The notes beneath the pieces are model-generated. The model had not been told where the DNA came from and ran no database searches. It worked only from the letters and a program-made list of their open reading frames with translations. From NCBI RefSeq assembly GCF_003344625.1, contig NZ_QPKJ02000003.1, positions 310,001 to 374,000 of the forward strand: a stretch of DNA of 64,000 nt. Direction: 5' to 3'. How positions within the stretch are numbered: the stretch's first letter is position 1; each line of letters opens with the position of its first letter. This stretch comes from Solirubrobacter deserti (GTDB lineage Bacteria; Actinomycetota; Thermoleophilia; Solirubrobacterales; Solirubrobacteraceae). The translations under genes were made by a program, and so were the position numbers. Below are positions 53,834-62,590 of the stretch, piece after piece.

Positions 53834-55666
53834 GTGGTTCGCGTGCTGGACGCCCGCGTCTACCGGACCGCGTTCCTTCCCGCGCTGCTCGCGCTGTTCC
53901 TGGCCGCCTTCGCGCTGCAGGACCGCCCGACGCCGGGACGCTCCGCGCAGCCCGCCGACGCATTCAGCACCGAGCGCGCATTCGGGACCGCGCGCGACCA
54001 GGAGCCGGGCACGCTGCAGGGCCTCGCGGCGGAGTTCCCGGACCGTGCGCCCGGCTCGGCCGGCGACGCCGCACTCGCCGAGTACGTGGCGCAGGACCTC
54101 GCGGAGCCGTGGGCGCCGGGCCAGCGGCCCGCGTTCACGGTCCGCCGCACCACGACCGCGAACGGCCTGCAGACCGTGATCGCGACGCGTCCGGGCCCGT
54201 CCAGCCGCCGGATCGTCGTGGTCGCCGACCGCGACTCGCTCGGCCGCGCCGAGCTCTCCTCCACGGCGGTGCTGCTCGAGCTGGCGCGCGTGTTCAAGTC
54301 GCGCGAGCTGCGCAAGACGCTCGTGATCGTCTCGACCACGGGCGGGCGAAGCGGGTTCGAGGGCGCACGCGAGTGGGCGCGCGGGGAGGATCCCGACACG
54401 ATCGACGGCGTGATCGTGCTCGGCGACGTGGCGAGCAACCAGCTCGACAAGCCGTGGGCGGTCGGCTGGACGGGCACGTCGCGCTCGGTCCCGCTCGGCC
54501 TCGAGCGCACGGTGCAAGCCGCGTTGCGGCGGGAGACGCGGGCCGACCCGGGCGGCGCGCACGCCACCGGCCAGTGGATCCGGCGCGCGCTGCCGGTGAC
54601 GTTCTCGGCGCAGGGCCCGATCGCCGAGCAGGGCCTGCCCGCCGTGCTGATCTCCGCCTCGGGTGAGCTCGGGCCCGAGCCCGACGCGACCGTCTACCGC
54701 AAGCGCCTGCGCGCGTTCGGGCGCTCCGCGGTGGTCGCCGTCGACGCGCTGGACGCCGTCGGCCGCCGCGACGCGCCCGCCTTCGAGGGCGCGCCGAGCG
54801 GCATCGTCACGCTGCGCAACGTGATGGCTGACTGGAGCGTGCGGCTGCTCGTCGGCGCGCTGCTGCTGCCGGTCCTGCTGGCCGCGCTCGACGCGTACTT
54901 CCGCGCGCGCCGGCGCCACGTGCCGATCGTGCCCTGGCTCGGCTGGCTGTTGGTCGCGGCTGTCCCGCTTCCGGTGGCGTGGCTGTGGCTGCGCGCGCTG
55001 TCGGCGACGGGCCTGCTGGACGCGCCCGCGGGGCTCGTCGACCCGGCGCGCTGGCCGGCCGGCACCAGCGGGATCGCGGCCGTGGTCAGCGCGGTCGTCG
55101 TCGCGGGCCTGGTGTGGTTCGGCGCGCGGGCGCTCGCGCGCGTCATCGGGTCGCGGCCGAGCGCCGAGGAGGTGACCAATGGCCGCCGCGGACCCGGCGC
55201 GCCCGGCGTGGAAGGCCTCGCGGTCGCCACCGGCGTCTGGCTGTGCGCGCTGGTGGCCCTCGTCTGGCTGCGCAATCCCTACGCCGCGGGCCTGCTCGTG
55301 CCCGCCGCGCACCTGTGGCTGTTCGCCGCCTCCGGCTGGCGCGGCTGGAAGGCGGTGACGGCACTCGGCCTCGGACTGCTCGTCCCGGTCCTGGCGGTCG
55401 TGCACTTGAGCTTCGCGCTGGAGCTGAACCCGCTCGAGCTCGGCTGGACGATGGCGCTCGCGGCCATGACCGGCGCGGGAGCGGGCTCCATGCTGCTGTT
55501 CGCGGGCCTGCTGGCGTCGTGCGCCGGCGTCGTGCGCGTGCTGCTCGCGCGCCGCCGGCTCGGCCCGGCCGACGGCAAGGGCGGAAAGCAGTTCGCCACC
55601 CGCGGCCCGCTCACCTACGCCGGTCCGGGCTCCCTCGGCGGCACGGAGTCGGCGCTGCGGCGATGA
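53834..55666 (+). CDS. Multi-pass membrane protein with degenerate M28 peptidase-like domain
   Basis: 610 residues. An N-terminal helix (about 12-28) leads to a 270-residue extracytoplasmic domain recalling M28 aminopeptidases: FPDRAPGSAGDAALAEYVAQDL, VVVADRDSLGRAELSSTAVLLELARVF, and STTGGRSGFEGAREWA. The metal ligands are missing: HxD is replaced by ADRD and the conserved DD/EE residues are not seen. The last 300 residues hold about seven helices. Probably a pseudo-enzyme or lectin-like receptor. It couples to the sortase gene (ATGA). Confidence 0.7.
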   Translation: MVRVLDARVYRTAFLPALLALFLAAFALQDRPTPGRSAQPADAFSTERAFGTARDQEPGTLQGLAAEFPDRAPGSAGDAALAEYVAQDLAEPWAPGQRPAFTVRRTTTANGLQTVIATRPGPSSRRIVVVADRDSLGRAELSSTAVLLELARVFKSRELRKTLVIVSTTGGRSGFEGAREWARGEDPDTIDGVIVLGDVASNQLDKPWAVGWTGTSRSVPLGLERTVQAALRRETRADPGGAHATGQWIRRALPVTFSAQGPIAEQGLPAVLISASGELGPEPDATVYRKRLRAFGRSAVVAVDALDAVGRRDAPAFEGAPSGIVTLRNVMADWSVRLLVGALLLPVLLAALDAYFRARRRHVPIVPWLGWLLVAAVPLPVAWLWLRALSATGLLDAPAGLVDPARWPAGTSGIAAVVSAVVVAGLVWFGARALARVIGSRPSAEEVTNGRRGPGAPGVEGLAVATGVWLCALVALVWLRNPYAAGLLVPAAHLWLFAASGWRGWKAVTALGLGLLVPVLAVVHLSFALELNPLELGWTMALAAMTGAGAGSMLLFAGLLASCAGVVRVLLARRRLGPADGKGGKQFATRGPLTYAGPGSLGGTESALRR

Positions 55667-56370
55667 GCGCGCCCGCCACCAAACGCTCGAAGGTGCGCGC
55701 GGCGCTGCGCGGGCTCTCCACCGCGCTGATCGTCTCGGGGACGCTGCTGCTGATCGACGCGGTCCTCACGCTCGTGTGGGAGGAACCGGTGTCCTCGCTG
55801 TACGCCGACTTCCAGCAGAGCGAGCTGTCCGGCGAGCTCGACCGGCTGGAGAAGCTGCCGCTGCCGCCGGTGGAGCGGCGGGCGCTGGTCAAGCTCCCGG
55901 ACCCGAAGCGCAAGCTCGCGTTCGCGGCGCGCTCGCTGAACCGCCGCACGGACGACGGCGACCCGGTCGGGAGGCTGCGCATCGACCGCATCGGGCTCTC
56001 GACCGTGTTCATCGAGGGCACCGACGCGGAGGAGCTGCGCCGCGGCCCCGGGCACTACCCCGCGACGGTGCTCCCCGGCCAGCGCGGCACGGTCGGCATC
56101 GCCGGCCACCGGACCACCTACGGCGCGCCGTTCCGCAAGATCGACAAGGTGCGCCGCAACGACGACATCGTCGTCACGATGCCCTACGGGCGTTTCACCT
56201 ACCGGGTCGAGCAGACCCGCATCGTCAAGCCGACCGACGTCTGGGTGGTGGACCGCCGTTCGTTCGATCGGCTGGTCCTGACGGCCTGTCATCCGTTGTA
56301 CTCCGCAGCCGAGCGAATCGTCGTGTTCGCGCGGCTCGTGCGCTCGCAGCCGCGGGGTGCGGCGGCGTGA
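55663..56370 (+). CDS. Class E/D-like sortase
   Basis: 235 residues, membrane helix (about 18-42), then sortase core. Catalytic His in IAGHRTTYGAPF near residue 146, catalytic Cys in LVLTACHPLYSAAE near residue 207, and Arg in RIVVFARL. LTAC replaces the usual TLxTC. Class E sortases of actinobacteria attach proteins with LAXTG signals. No LPxTG-type substrate is visible in the window. Translation coupled to the upstream M28-like gene. Confidence 0.86.
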   Translation: MSAPATKRSKVRAALRGLSTALIVSGTLLLIDAVLTLVWEEPVSSLYADFQQSELSGELDRLEKLPLPPVERRALVKLPDPKRKLAFAARSLNRRTDDGDPVGRLRIDRIGLSTVFIEGTDAEELRRGPGHYPATVLPGQRGTVGIAGHRTTYGAPFRKIDKVRRNDDIVVTMPYGRFTYRVEQTRIVKPTDVWVVDRRSFDRLVLTACHPLYSAAERIVVFARLVRSQPRGAAA

Positions 56371-56423
56371 GCTGGGGCGATGACCCCATCGACCTTTGTC
56401 CGACCAAGGACGAAGAAGCTCAC

Positions 56424-56657
56424 ATGACGGTGCTGGATACCCGATACGGGTCACGAGTCAGGGTGACGGGCCCGGCTCGTGATGGGAGTCGCCGGTTCGA
56501 CCGATCGGCCCCCATCGCTCCCTCCAAGGACGGTGCGGTGACCAAAGTGCAGCAGCTACGAGAGCGCATCCAGTGCGGGACCTACGCGGTCGACAGCGAA
56601 GCTGTCGCGGCGGCGATCCTCAAGCGCCTCCTCGGCAACGAGGAGGAGGCCAAGTGA
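56424..56657 (+). CDS. FlgM-like anti-sigma factor, orphan
   Basis: 77 residues from ATG at 56424. The last 35 residues (KVQQLRERIQCGTYAVDSEAVAAAIL) match the sigma-28-binding helix of FlgM. The first 40 are likely disordered, as in FlgM. No flagellar genes are seen in the window. It lies downstream of the sortase. Anti-sigma function toward another sigma factor is possible; the match is short. Confidence 0.55.
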   Translation: MTVLDTRYGSRVRVTGPARDGSRRFDRSAPIAPSKDGAVTKVQQLRERIQCGTYAVDSEAVAAAILKRLLGNEEEAK

Positions 56658-56699
56658 TGCACTGGCGCAACTGAGTTCGGCAGGGGCCGATCTTCGTTT

Positions 56700-57518
56700 T
56701 CAGTGTTCGAAGCCCCGCCAGGCCTGTGCGCCTGGTGGGGCTTCGGTCCATTCGACCCCTTCGCCGGCGACCACCTCGCCGATCCAGGTGAGCCCCGGCA
56801 GCGTGTCCGGGCCGCACACGAGCAGCTCGTAGTCCTCACCGCCGGTCGCGGCGAGCTCCACCGAGTCGACGCCCGGCGCCAGCGGCAGCCGGCTCGCGTC
56901 GAGCAGGAGGCCGACGCGGCTCGCCTCCGCGATCCGGTGCGCGTCCGACGCCAGCCCGTCGGACAGGTCCATCATCGCCGTGGCCTGTCCAGCGAGCGCC
57001 CGGCCCTCCTCCAGCCGCGGCCGCGGCCGCAGGTAGCGCTCGACCAGCGGGCCCGACCCGCCGCGCTCGAGCAGCGCCAGGCCCGCCGCGGACGCGCCGA
57101 GCGTCCCGGTCACGCCCACGCGATCGCCCGGTCGCGCGCCGTCGCGGCCCACGAACGCGTCCGGCGCGTCCGCCCAGCCCATCACCGTCACGGCGACGGT
57201 GAGCGCCGGCCCGCGCGCGAGGTCGCCGCCCGCGATCGTCACGCCGCACGACGCCGCCAGCGCCTCGGCGCCGCGATGCAGCGCGAGCACGTCGTCATCG
57301 CCCATTGACGGCGGGAGCACGACGGACAGGTACGCCTCGCCCGCCTCGCCGCCCATCGCGGCGATGTCCGAGAGCGCACCCGCGAGTGCGCGCCACCCCA
57401 CGTCCTCCGGGGTCGCCTGGCCGAGCCGGAAGTGTGTTCCGTCGACCATCACGTCGGTCGAGACGGCGCACGCCCCGCCCGCGCGCACGACCGCGCAGTC
57501 GTCGCCGATCCAGCGCAC
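56700..57518 (-). CDS. thiL: Thiamine-monophosphate kinase (start codon uncertain)
   Basis: Phosphorylates thiamine monophosphate to thiamine diphosphate. 272 residues from GTG at 57518; [68 protein letters not shown] and TGGEDYELL are intact. The frame stays open upstream and encodes [20 protein letters not shown], which matches the normal ThiL N-terminus, but no ATG/GTG/TTG lies there. An ATC at 57581-57579 sits where the Met is expected. So the true start may be ATC, or the annotated form lacks 20 residues. Confidence 0.9.
   Translation of the reverse strand: MRWIGDDCAVVRAGGACAVSTDVMVDGTHFRLGQATPEDVGWRALAGALSDIAAMGGEAGEAYLSVVLPPSMGDDDVLALHRGAEALAASCGVTIAGGDLARGPALTVAVTVMGWADAPDAFVGRDGARPGDRVGVTGTLGASAAGLALLERGGSGPLVERYLRPRPRLEEGRALAGQATAMMDLSDGLASDAHRIAEASRVGLLLDASRLPLAPGVDSVELAATGGEDYELLVCGPDTLPGLTWIGEVVAGEGVEWTEAPPGAQAWRGFEH
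56709..56744. terminator. 15-bp hairpin inside the thiL 3' end
   Basis: GAAGCCCCGCCAGGC (56709-56723), loop CTGTGC, GCCTGGTGGGGCTTC (56730-56744), with one G-T pair. It begins 9 bp after the thiL stop position on the minus strand, so it lies inside the thiL coding end. It could end the flgM transcript on the plus strand, or thiL. Confidence 0.55.
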
Positions 57519-57573
57519 GACCCGCTCCGAGCGGACGCTCAGCGCCCCCCGGATCGCCCGGATGAGGGCGAGC

Positions 57574-57792
57574 TCACCGATGGCGGTAGACGATCCGCGC
57601 GCGGTTGAGGTCGTACGGCGAGACCTCTACGCGCACACGATCGCCGGGCAGGATGCGGATGCGAAACCGCCGCATCTTGCCCGCCACGTGGCCGAGCACC
57701 TCATGGCCGTTGTCCAGTTGCACCCGGAACATCGCGTTCGGGAGCGCCTCGACGACTTCGCCTTCGAACTCGACCTTTTCTTCCTTCGGCAA
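57574..57792 (-). CDS. infA: Translation initiation factor IF-1
   Basis: 72 residues of S1/OB fold: [51 protein letters not shown] and [10 protein letters not shown], exactly the IF-1 pattern. Binds the ribosomal A site with IF-2 and IF-3. Lies 3 bp after the cold-shock gene and is followed by thiL, whose conserved N-terminus overlaps its end. Confidence 0.96.
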   Translation of the reverse strand: MPKEEKVEFEGEVVEALPNAMFRVQLDNGHEVLGHVAGKMRRFRIRILPGDRVRVEVSPYDLNRARIVYRHR

Positions 57793-57795
57793 GAG

Positions 57796-57999
57796 CTAGA
57801 GGACCCGGACGTTCGTGGCTTGTGGCCCCTTGGCGCCCTCGCCGAGCTCGTACTCGACCTTCGCACCCTCAGCGAGCGTGCGGAACCCGTCACCGGCGAT
57901 GGCCGAGAAATGGACGAACGCGTCCTTGCCTCCGTCGTCGGGGGTGATGAAGCCGAAGCCCTTTTCGTCGCTGAACCACTTCACGACGCCCGTCGCCAT
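57796..57999 (-). CDS. csp: Cold-shock domain protein
   Basis: 67 residues. [34 protein letters not shown] contains both RNP-like motifs (KGFGFI and DAFVHF), the nucleic-acid-binding face of CspA proteins. Single-stranded RNA/DNA chaperone. Three base pairs separate it from infA, suggesting co-transcription of translation-related genes. Confidence 0.95.
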   Translation of the reverse strand: MATGVVKWFSDEKGFGFITPDDGGKDAFVHFSAIAGDGFRTLAEGAKVEYELGEGAKGPQATNVRVL

Positions 58000-58063
58000 C
58001 TGACAGCACTCCTGTTAGATCCGGCCCTGACGGCGCAAGTTGTACCAGTCAGGCGGCCCCGTG

Positions 58064-60295
58064 TCAGCCGTCGCCGGGCGCTTGCGTGCCGCCGTTGCCG
58101 GGCGGACCCTGGGGCTGGGTCTCGTACGCGCCGGGATCGAACCGGGCGTCGTTGTCGCCGTTCCCGTTCCCGCCGCCGTTGCCGCGCTCGCCGTCACCGC
58201 CATCGCGGGGCTCCGGATCGGACGGCTGCTGGGTGGCCGGCGGCGAGGGCTGGGTCCCGGTGCCTGGCGTGGTGCCCTGCTCGCCCTCTCCGGCCTCGTC
58301 GTCGTCGAGGCCTTCCCGCGCGTACCTGCCCTGGAACGGCTGGCTGTTGAACGGCTCCTTGGGCGTCCGCCACTCGCCGCAACCGTTGGCGACGACCTTC
58401 TTCATGTAGTCGCCCCAGATCTGCGCCGGGTAGGTGCCGCCGTCGATGTTGGAGCCGAAGTACATGCCGTTCATCGAGATCTTGGCCGAGCCCGGGAAGC
58501 CGACCCAGACGGCGGTCGCGCGGCGCGGCGTGAAGCCGACGAACCACGCGTCGATGTTCTTGTCGGTCGTGCCCGTCTTGCCGCCCTGGTTGCAGCCCGG
58601 GATCTGCGCCTTGCCGCCCGTGCCGCCGGTGATGTTGGACGCGAGGATCTTCACGGCCTGGTCGGTCACGCCGTCCTCGAACGCCTTGGTGCGCTTGATC
58701 CGCCAGCGCTTGGGCAGCTTGATGCGCTCGCCGTTGCGCTCGATCTTCTTGATCACGCGCGGGCGGGTGCGGTAGCCGCCGTTGACGATCGTGGCGTAGG
58801 CGTTCGCCATCTCCAGCGGCGAGACGCCGTCCGTGAGGCCGCCCAGCGACTCGGCGCAGACGCCCAGCAGCTTGGACTTGATGCCCATCAGCCGCGCCGT
58901 CTCTTTGACCTTGTCCGGCCCCAGGTCGGACACGAGCTGGGCGTAGACGGAGTTGTCGGAGCGCGTCGTCGCCTCCGCCAGGTCCATCGTGCCCGCGCCG
59001 GACCCGCTGTAGGTCTTCAGCTCCCATGGAGTCTGCGGCGAGCCGCACGGCGGCTTGGTGATCCTCATCGGCGAGCGCGACGTGTAGGTCGTCGAGCTCG
59101 GGTTCACGCCCTCGCGAAGCGCCGCCATCAGCGCCATCGTCTTGAAGGCCGAACCGGGCTGGCGCTTGCCCTGGGCGGCGAGGTTGAACGTCGACTTGCC
59201 CTTCGAGCGGCCGTAGGTCTGCGTCGAGGCCATCGTCAGGATGTCGCCGTTCTTGGGGTCGATCGTGACGATCGCCGAGGACGGGCCGACACCGGCCAGC
59301 TGGCTCATCGCGGAGCGCGCGTACTGCTGGTACTTGAGGTTGATCGTCGTCGTGACCGTGAAGCCGCCGCGCCGCGTGGCGTCGAGGCCGTACTCCTTGA
59401 TCAGCTCGGACTTGACGAAGTCGAGCACGTAGCGCTCACGGGCCCGCTGGAAGTAGCGGTCCATGTCGAGCCCGAGGTCCTTCTTCATCTCGCGCTCGGC
59501 CTTCTCGCGCGTGATGTAGCCCAGCTCGGCCATCTTGCCCAGCACCTCGTTGCGGCGTGTCGTCGTGCCCTCCGGGTTGTTGACCGGGGAGTAGTCCGAC
59601 GGCGCCTGCGGCATGCCGGCGATCATCGCGGCCTCGCGCAGCGTCAGGTCCTTGACGTGCTTGTTGAAGTACAGGCGGGCGGCCGCGCCGGCGCCGACCG
59701 CGGTCTGGCCGCCGTAGGTGCCGTACGGGACCGTGTTGAGGTACTTGCCGAGCACCCACGCCTTGGAGTGCTCCTCCTCGAGCTGCTGGGCCAGCCGGGC
59801 CTCGCGGATCTTGCGCTTGTAGCCCTCGATGCCCGAGCGCGTCACATCCTGCGTGTACAGGTTGCGCACCAGCTGCATCGTCAGCGTCGAGCCGCCCTGG
59901 GTGTTCTCCGAGGTCGCGTTCGTGTACGCGGCGCGGATGATGCCCTCGTAGTCGACGCCCGTGTGCTTGTAGAAGCGCTCGTCCTCGATCGCGACGGTCG
60001 CCTGGTTGAGCACCTCGGGGAAGTCCTTGGCCTCGACCTCCTCGATCAGCTCGTCGTTCTGAATGAAGCCGAGCCGGGTGCCGTCGGCCGCGAGCACCTT
60101 GGTGAGCCCGCCCGGGTTGCGCGGCGTGTAGGTCGACAGCTCCGGCCCGTCGTTGGCCGTCCGGACGACCCAGCCCGCGGCCGCGAGGCCGGTGCCGACC
60201 CCGAGCAGGATCAGCAACAGGAAGGCCAACAGGAACCAACGACCGGCTCCGCCGCCCCTGCGGCGACGATGTCTGATGCGCGCAGAATGACTCAC
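58064..60295 (-). CDS. Class A penicillin-binding protein (bifunctional transglycosylase/transpeptidase)
   Basis: 743 residues. A basic head and one helix (about 20-43) come first. The GT51 domain has the catalytic Glu in AIEDERFYKHTGVD, GGSTLTMQLVRNLY and RKIREARLAQQLE. The transpeptidase domain has SAFKTM (SxxK), SDNSVYA (SxN), and GKTGTTD (KTG). The tail is long, Pro/Gly/Asn/Asp-rich. Makes and crosslinks peptidoglycan. Two copies of an NGxGNGxG-type tail may be disordered. Standing alone on the minus strand after csp. Confidence 0.93.
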   Translation of the reverse strand: MSHSARIRHRRRRGGGAGRWFLLAFLLLILLGVGTGLAAAGWVVRTANDGPELSTYTPRNPGGLTKVLAADGTRLGFIQNDELIEEVEAKDFPEVLNQATVAIEDERFYKHTGVDYEGIIRAAYTNATSENTQGGSTLTMQLVRNLYTQDVTRSGIEGYKRKIREARLAQQLEEEHSKAWVLGKYLNTVPYGTYGGQTAVGAGAAARLYFNKHVKDLTLREAAMIAGMPQAPSDYSPVNNPEGTTTRRNEVLGKMAELGYITREKAEREMKKDLGLDMDRYFQRARERYVLDFVKSELIKEYGLDATRRGGFTVTTTINLKYQQYARSAMSQLAGVGPSSAIVTIDPKNGDILTMASTQTYGRSKGKSTFNLAAQGKRQPGSAFKTMALMAALREGVNPSSTTYTSRSPMRITKPPCGSPQTPWELKTYSGSGAGTMDLAEATTRSDNSVYAQLVSDLGPDKVKETARLMGIKSKLLGVCAESLGGLTDGVSPLEMANAYATIVNGGYRTRPRVIKKIERNGERIKLPKRWRIKRTKAFEDGVTDQAVKILASNITGGTGGKAQIPGCNQGGKTGTTDKNIDAWFVGFTPRRATAVWVGFPGSAKISMNGMYFGSNIDGGTYPAQIWGDYMKKVVANGCGEWRTPKEPFNSQPFQGRYAREGLDDDEAGEGEQGTTPGTGTQPSPPATQQPSDPEPRDGGDGERGNGGGNGNGDNDARFDPGAYETQPQGPPGNGGTQAPGDG

Positions 60296-60310
60296 GGCGA
60301 ATCCCCGAGT

Positions 60311-61072
60311 CTAGTTCGATCCGGCCCGAAGCAGACCTTCTTTTCGTAAACGCGCGAGGCAGCGCCGGCGCAGATCGGCTTCCCGCGGCGCTCGATCAGG
60401 CGGTGCGACGGGGTCCGAGCCGACGCCCAGCCGCGTCCCCCAGGGCACGGCCTCGGCGATCGTCACCTCCTGCCCGGTCTCGTCCTCGAGCGCGGCGATC
60501 GCGGCCTCCGCGTCGGCCTCGGGCGGGATCCAGATGGAGACGTCGAGGCTCACGACGTCCACCACGAGCGTGTCGTTCTTGAGCACGCCGCCGGCCAGCT
60601 TCTCGTTCGGGATCACGATCCGCTGGTGGGTCGCGGTCTTGAGGATCGTGTAGTTCAACCGCACGTCCTCGACCACGCCGTAGTGGCCCTCGAACGTCAC
60701 CCAGTCGCCGACGCGAATCGGCTGCGTGACCGCGAGCATGATCCCGGCGACGAAGTTCGCGAGCACCTGGCGGGCGGCGAAGCCGATCACGGCCGCGGCG
60801 ATCGCGCCGGAGGCGAGCAGGCCGCGCGCGAGGTTGGAGATGCCGTCGAAGGCCGAGAGCGCGAGCGCGATCCCGATCAGCACGATGATCGCGTAGATCA
60901 GGCGGCGCACGAAGCGCAGACGGGTCGCGCCCTCGCGCGTGATCCCCGCCTTGTCGGAGATCTCGCGCGCGAGCCGGCCGCGGAACAGGCGGTCGAACAG
61001 CGTCGCGATCAGCAGCGCGAGGCCGATCGAGACGCCCGCGTTGATCCAGGTGGCAGTATCGACGGCGAACAT
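60311..61072 (-). CDS. mscS: Small-conductance mechanosensitive channel MscS
   Basis: 253 residues from ATG at 61072. Helices near 5-25, 50-75 and the pore-lining helix with GLLASGAIAAAVIGFAARQVLANFVAG near 85-115, the MscS signature. Then VTQPIRVGDWVTFEGHYGVVEDV and the beta domain. The ATG overlaps the plus-strand HAD gene's ATG within CATG. Releases solutes on hypo-osmotic shock. Its neighbour gene is divergent, so the two may share a promoter. Confidence 0.88.
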   Translation of the reverse strand: MFAVDTATWINAGVSIGLALLIATLFDRLFRGRLAREISDKAGITREGATRLRFVRRLIYAIIVLIGIALALSAFDGISNLARGLLASGAIAAAVIGFAARQVLANFVAGIMLAVTQPIRVGDWVTFEGHYGVVEDVRLNYTILKTATHQRIVIPNEKLAGGVLKNDTLVVDVVSLDVSIWIPPEADAEAAIAALEDETGQEVTIAEAVPWGTRLGVGSDPVAPPDRAPREADLRRRCLARLRKEGLLRAGSN

Positions 61073-61721
61073 GGTCCGGGCCATTCTGCTCGATGCCCTC
61101 GGCACGCTGATCGGCTTCGAGCCTCCGGCGCCCCATCTGCAAGCGGAGTTGCGGGCGCGCGGCCATGAGATCACGCGCGAACGAGCGCGGCGGGCGATCC
61201 GGGACGAGATCGCCTACTACCGCGCGCATCTGCACGAGGGCCGTGACCCGCAATCGCTGCACGAGCTGCGCGTGCGCAGCGCGGAGGCGATGGGGCTGGC
61301 GGTCCCGCTCGAGGTCGCGCTGGACGCGCTGCTGGCCTCGCTGCGCTTCTTCGCCTATCCCGACAGCGCGCCGGCGCTGATCGCCCTGCGCGAGCGCGGG
61401 ATCAAGCTCGTGGTGGTCTCCAACTGGGACTGGTCGCTTCACGAGCGGCTGTCGGAGACCGGGCTCACGCCCTTGCTCGACGGCGCGCTCGCGTCCGCGG
61501 AGGTGGGCTCGGCCAAGCCGGACGGCGCCATCTTCCGCGCCGCGCTCGAACTCACCGGCACGACGCCCGCGCAGACCTGGCACGTCGGCGACACGCCCGA
61601 GGCCGACGTGGAGGGCGCCCGCGCGGCGGGCATCCGGCCGATCCTGATCGCCCGCGAGGGCGAGCTCCCGCCCGGGGCGGTACGAACGCTGGCCGAGCTC
61701 ATACCCTTGGCCACGACTTGA
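61071..61721 (+). CDS. HAD-superfamily hydrolase
   Basis: 216 residues: MVRAILLDALGTLIGFEPP gives motif I (LDALGTL; the usual second Asp is Leu/Ala, DALGT type seen in haloacid-dehalogenase-like and related proteins), motif II VVVSNWDWS, motif III near KPDGAIF, and motif IV HVGDTPEADVEGARAAG. A phosphatase or phosphomutase-like role is typical; the substrate is unknown. ATG at 61071 overlaps mscS's ATG. Ends in a TTGA overlap with the CPBP gene. Confidence 0.84.
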   Translation: MVRAILLDALGTLIGFEPPAPHLQAELRARGHEITRERARRAIRDEIAYYRAHLHEGRDPQSLHELRVRSAEAMGLAVPLEVALDALLASLRFFAYPDSAPALIALRERGIKLVVVSNWDWSLHERLSETGLTPLLDGALASAEVGSAKPDGAIFRAALELTGTTPAQTWHVGDTPEADVEGARAAGIRPILIAREGELPPGAVRTLAELIPLATT

Positions 61722-62590
61722 CCCAGGACTCCCAGTACGGCGGCTGGCTCCCGCCCGAGACGCCCGAGCGGCCCCCGGAAGCCGCTCCGCCCCCGCCGCC
61801 GCCCGACCCGCACATCCCGCTGTGGGCCCCGTTCCTCGCCCTCGCGGCCGCGCTGACCATCGTGCTGATCATCGGCGGCACGGTGATCGCCGTGGTCTCG
61901 GCCGTCGACCCGAGCATCGAGGCCGACGACCTGCCCGTCGGCCTGACGCTCGCGCTCACCGCCTTCCAGAACATCGTCTTCGTGTTCGCCGCCTACATCA
62001 CGGTCAAGCTCGCGCTCGGCCGCACCACGCGCGCCGACTTCGGGCTCGTGCGCGTGCGCCGGATCGGGGAGGCGGCGGGCTGGGCGGTGCTCGTCTACGT
62101 CGGCTTCTGGATGGTGACCGCGCTGCTGGCGGGCATCTTCGGCCAGCCCGAGGAGCAGCAGCTGGTGACCGACGTCAAGAACGAGGACTCGCTCGCCGTG
62201 CTGATCGCCTACGGCGTCACGATCTGCCTGATCGCGCCGATCGTGGAGGAGCTGTTCTTCCGCGGGTTCATGTTCGGCGCGCTCGCCCAGCGCCTGGGCC
62301 CGTGGTGGGGCATGGCGATCACCGGCGTGGTCTTCGCCGTCGGCCACGCGCCCGCGCCGGCGATCTCGCTGATCGCGCTCGGCGTGTTCGGAGTGGGGTT
62401 GTGCCTCCTTTACTGGCGAACACAGTCCATAGTTCCGTGCATGGCCTTGCACGCCCTCAACAATGCGATCACCTTCGGGGTGACGAGAGACCTCGATCCG
62501 GCGCTGTTCGCCGCGGTCGTCGTCGGCGCCGTCGGTACGGTCTCGGCCGGCGCGCATGCGCTGTCCTCCCGGCGAACGGTGGCTGCATGA
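61718..62590 (+). CDS. CPBP-family intramembrane metalloprotease
   Basis: 290 residues from TTG. A Pro-rich head, then seven or eight helices. The ABI/CPBP motif PIVEELFFRGFMFGAL (near 175-190) supplies the EExxxR and the conserved FxxxH in GVVFAVGHAPAPAIS. A second His lies in ALHALNNAITFG. Type II CAAX-prenyl-protease-like; roles include peptide immunity and signalling. Ends coupled to the L,D-transpeptidase gene. Confidence 0.88.
   Translation: MTQDSQYGGWLPPETPERPPEAAPPPPPPDPHIPLWAPFLALAAALTIVLIIGGTVIAVVSAVDPSIEADDLPVGLTLALTAFQNIVFVFAAYITVKLALGRTTRADFGLVRVRRIGEAAGWAVLVYVGFWMVTALLAGIFGQPEEQQLVTDVKNEDSLAVLIAYGVTICLIAPIVEELFFRGFMFGALAQRLGPWWGMAITGVVFAVGHAPAPAISLIALGVFGVGLCLLYWRTQSIVPCMALHALNNAITFGVTRDLDPALFAAVVVGAVGTVSAGAHALSSRRTVAA

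Noticed and set aside
58040..60349. 769-residue open frame on the plus strand over the penicillin-binding protein
   Set aside because: Antisense shadow; no recognisable motif, whereas the minus strand has complete GT51 and transpeptidase motifs.
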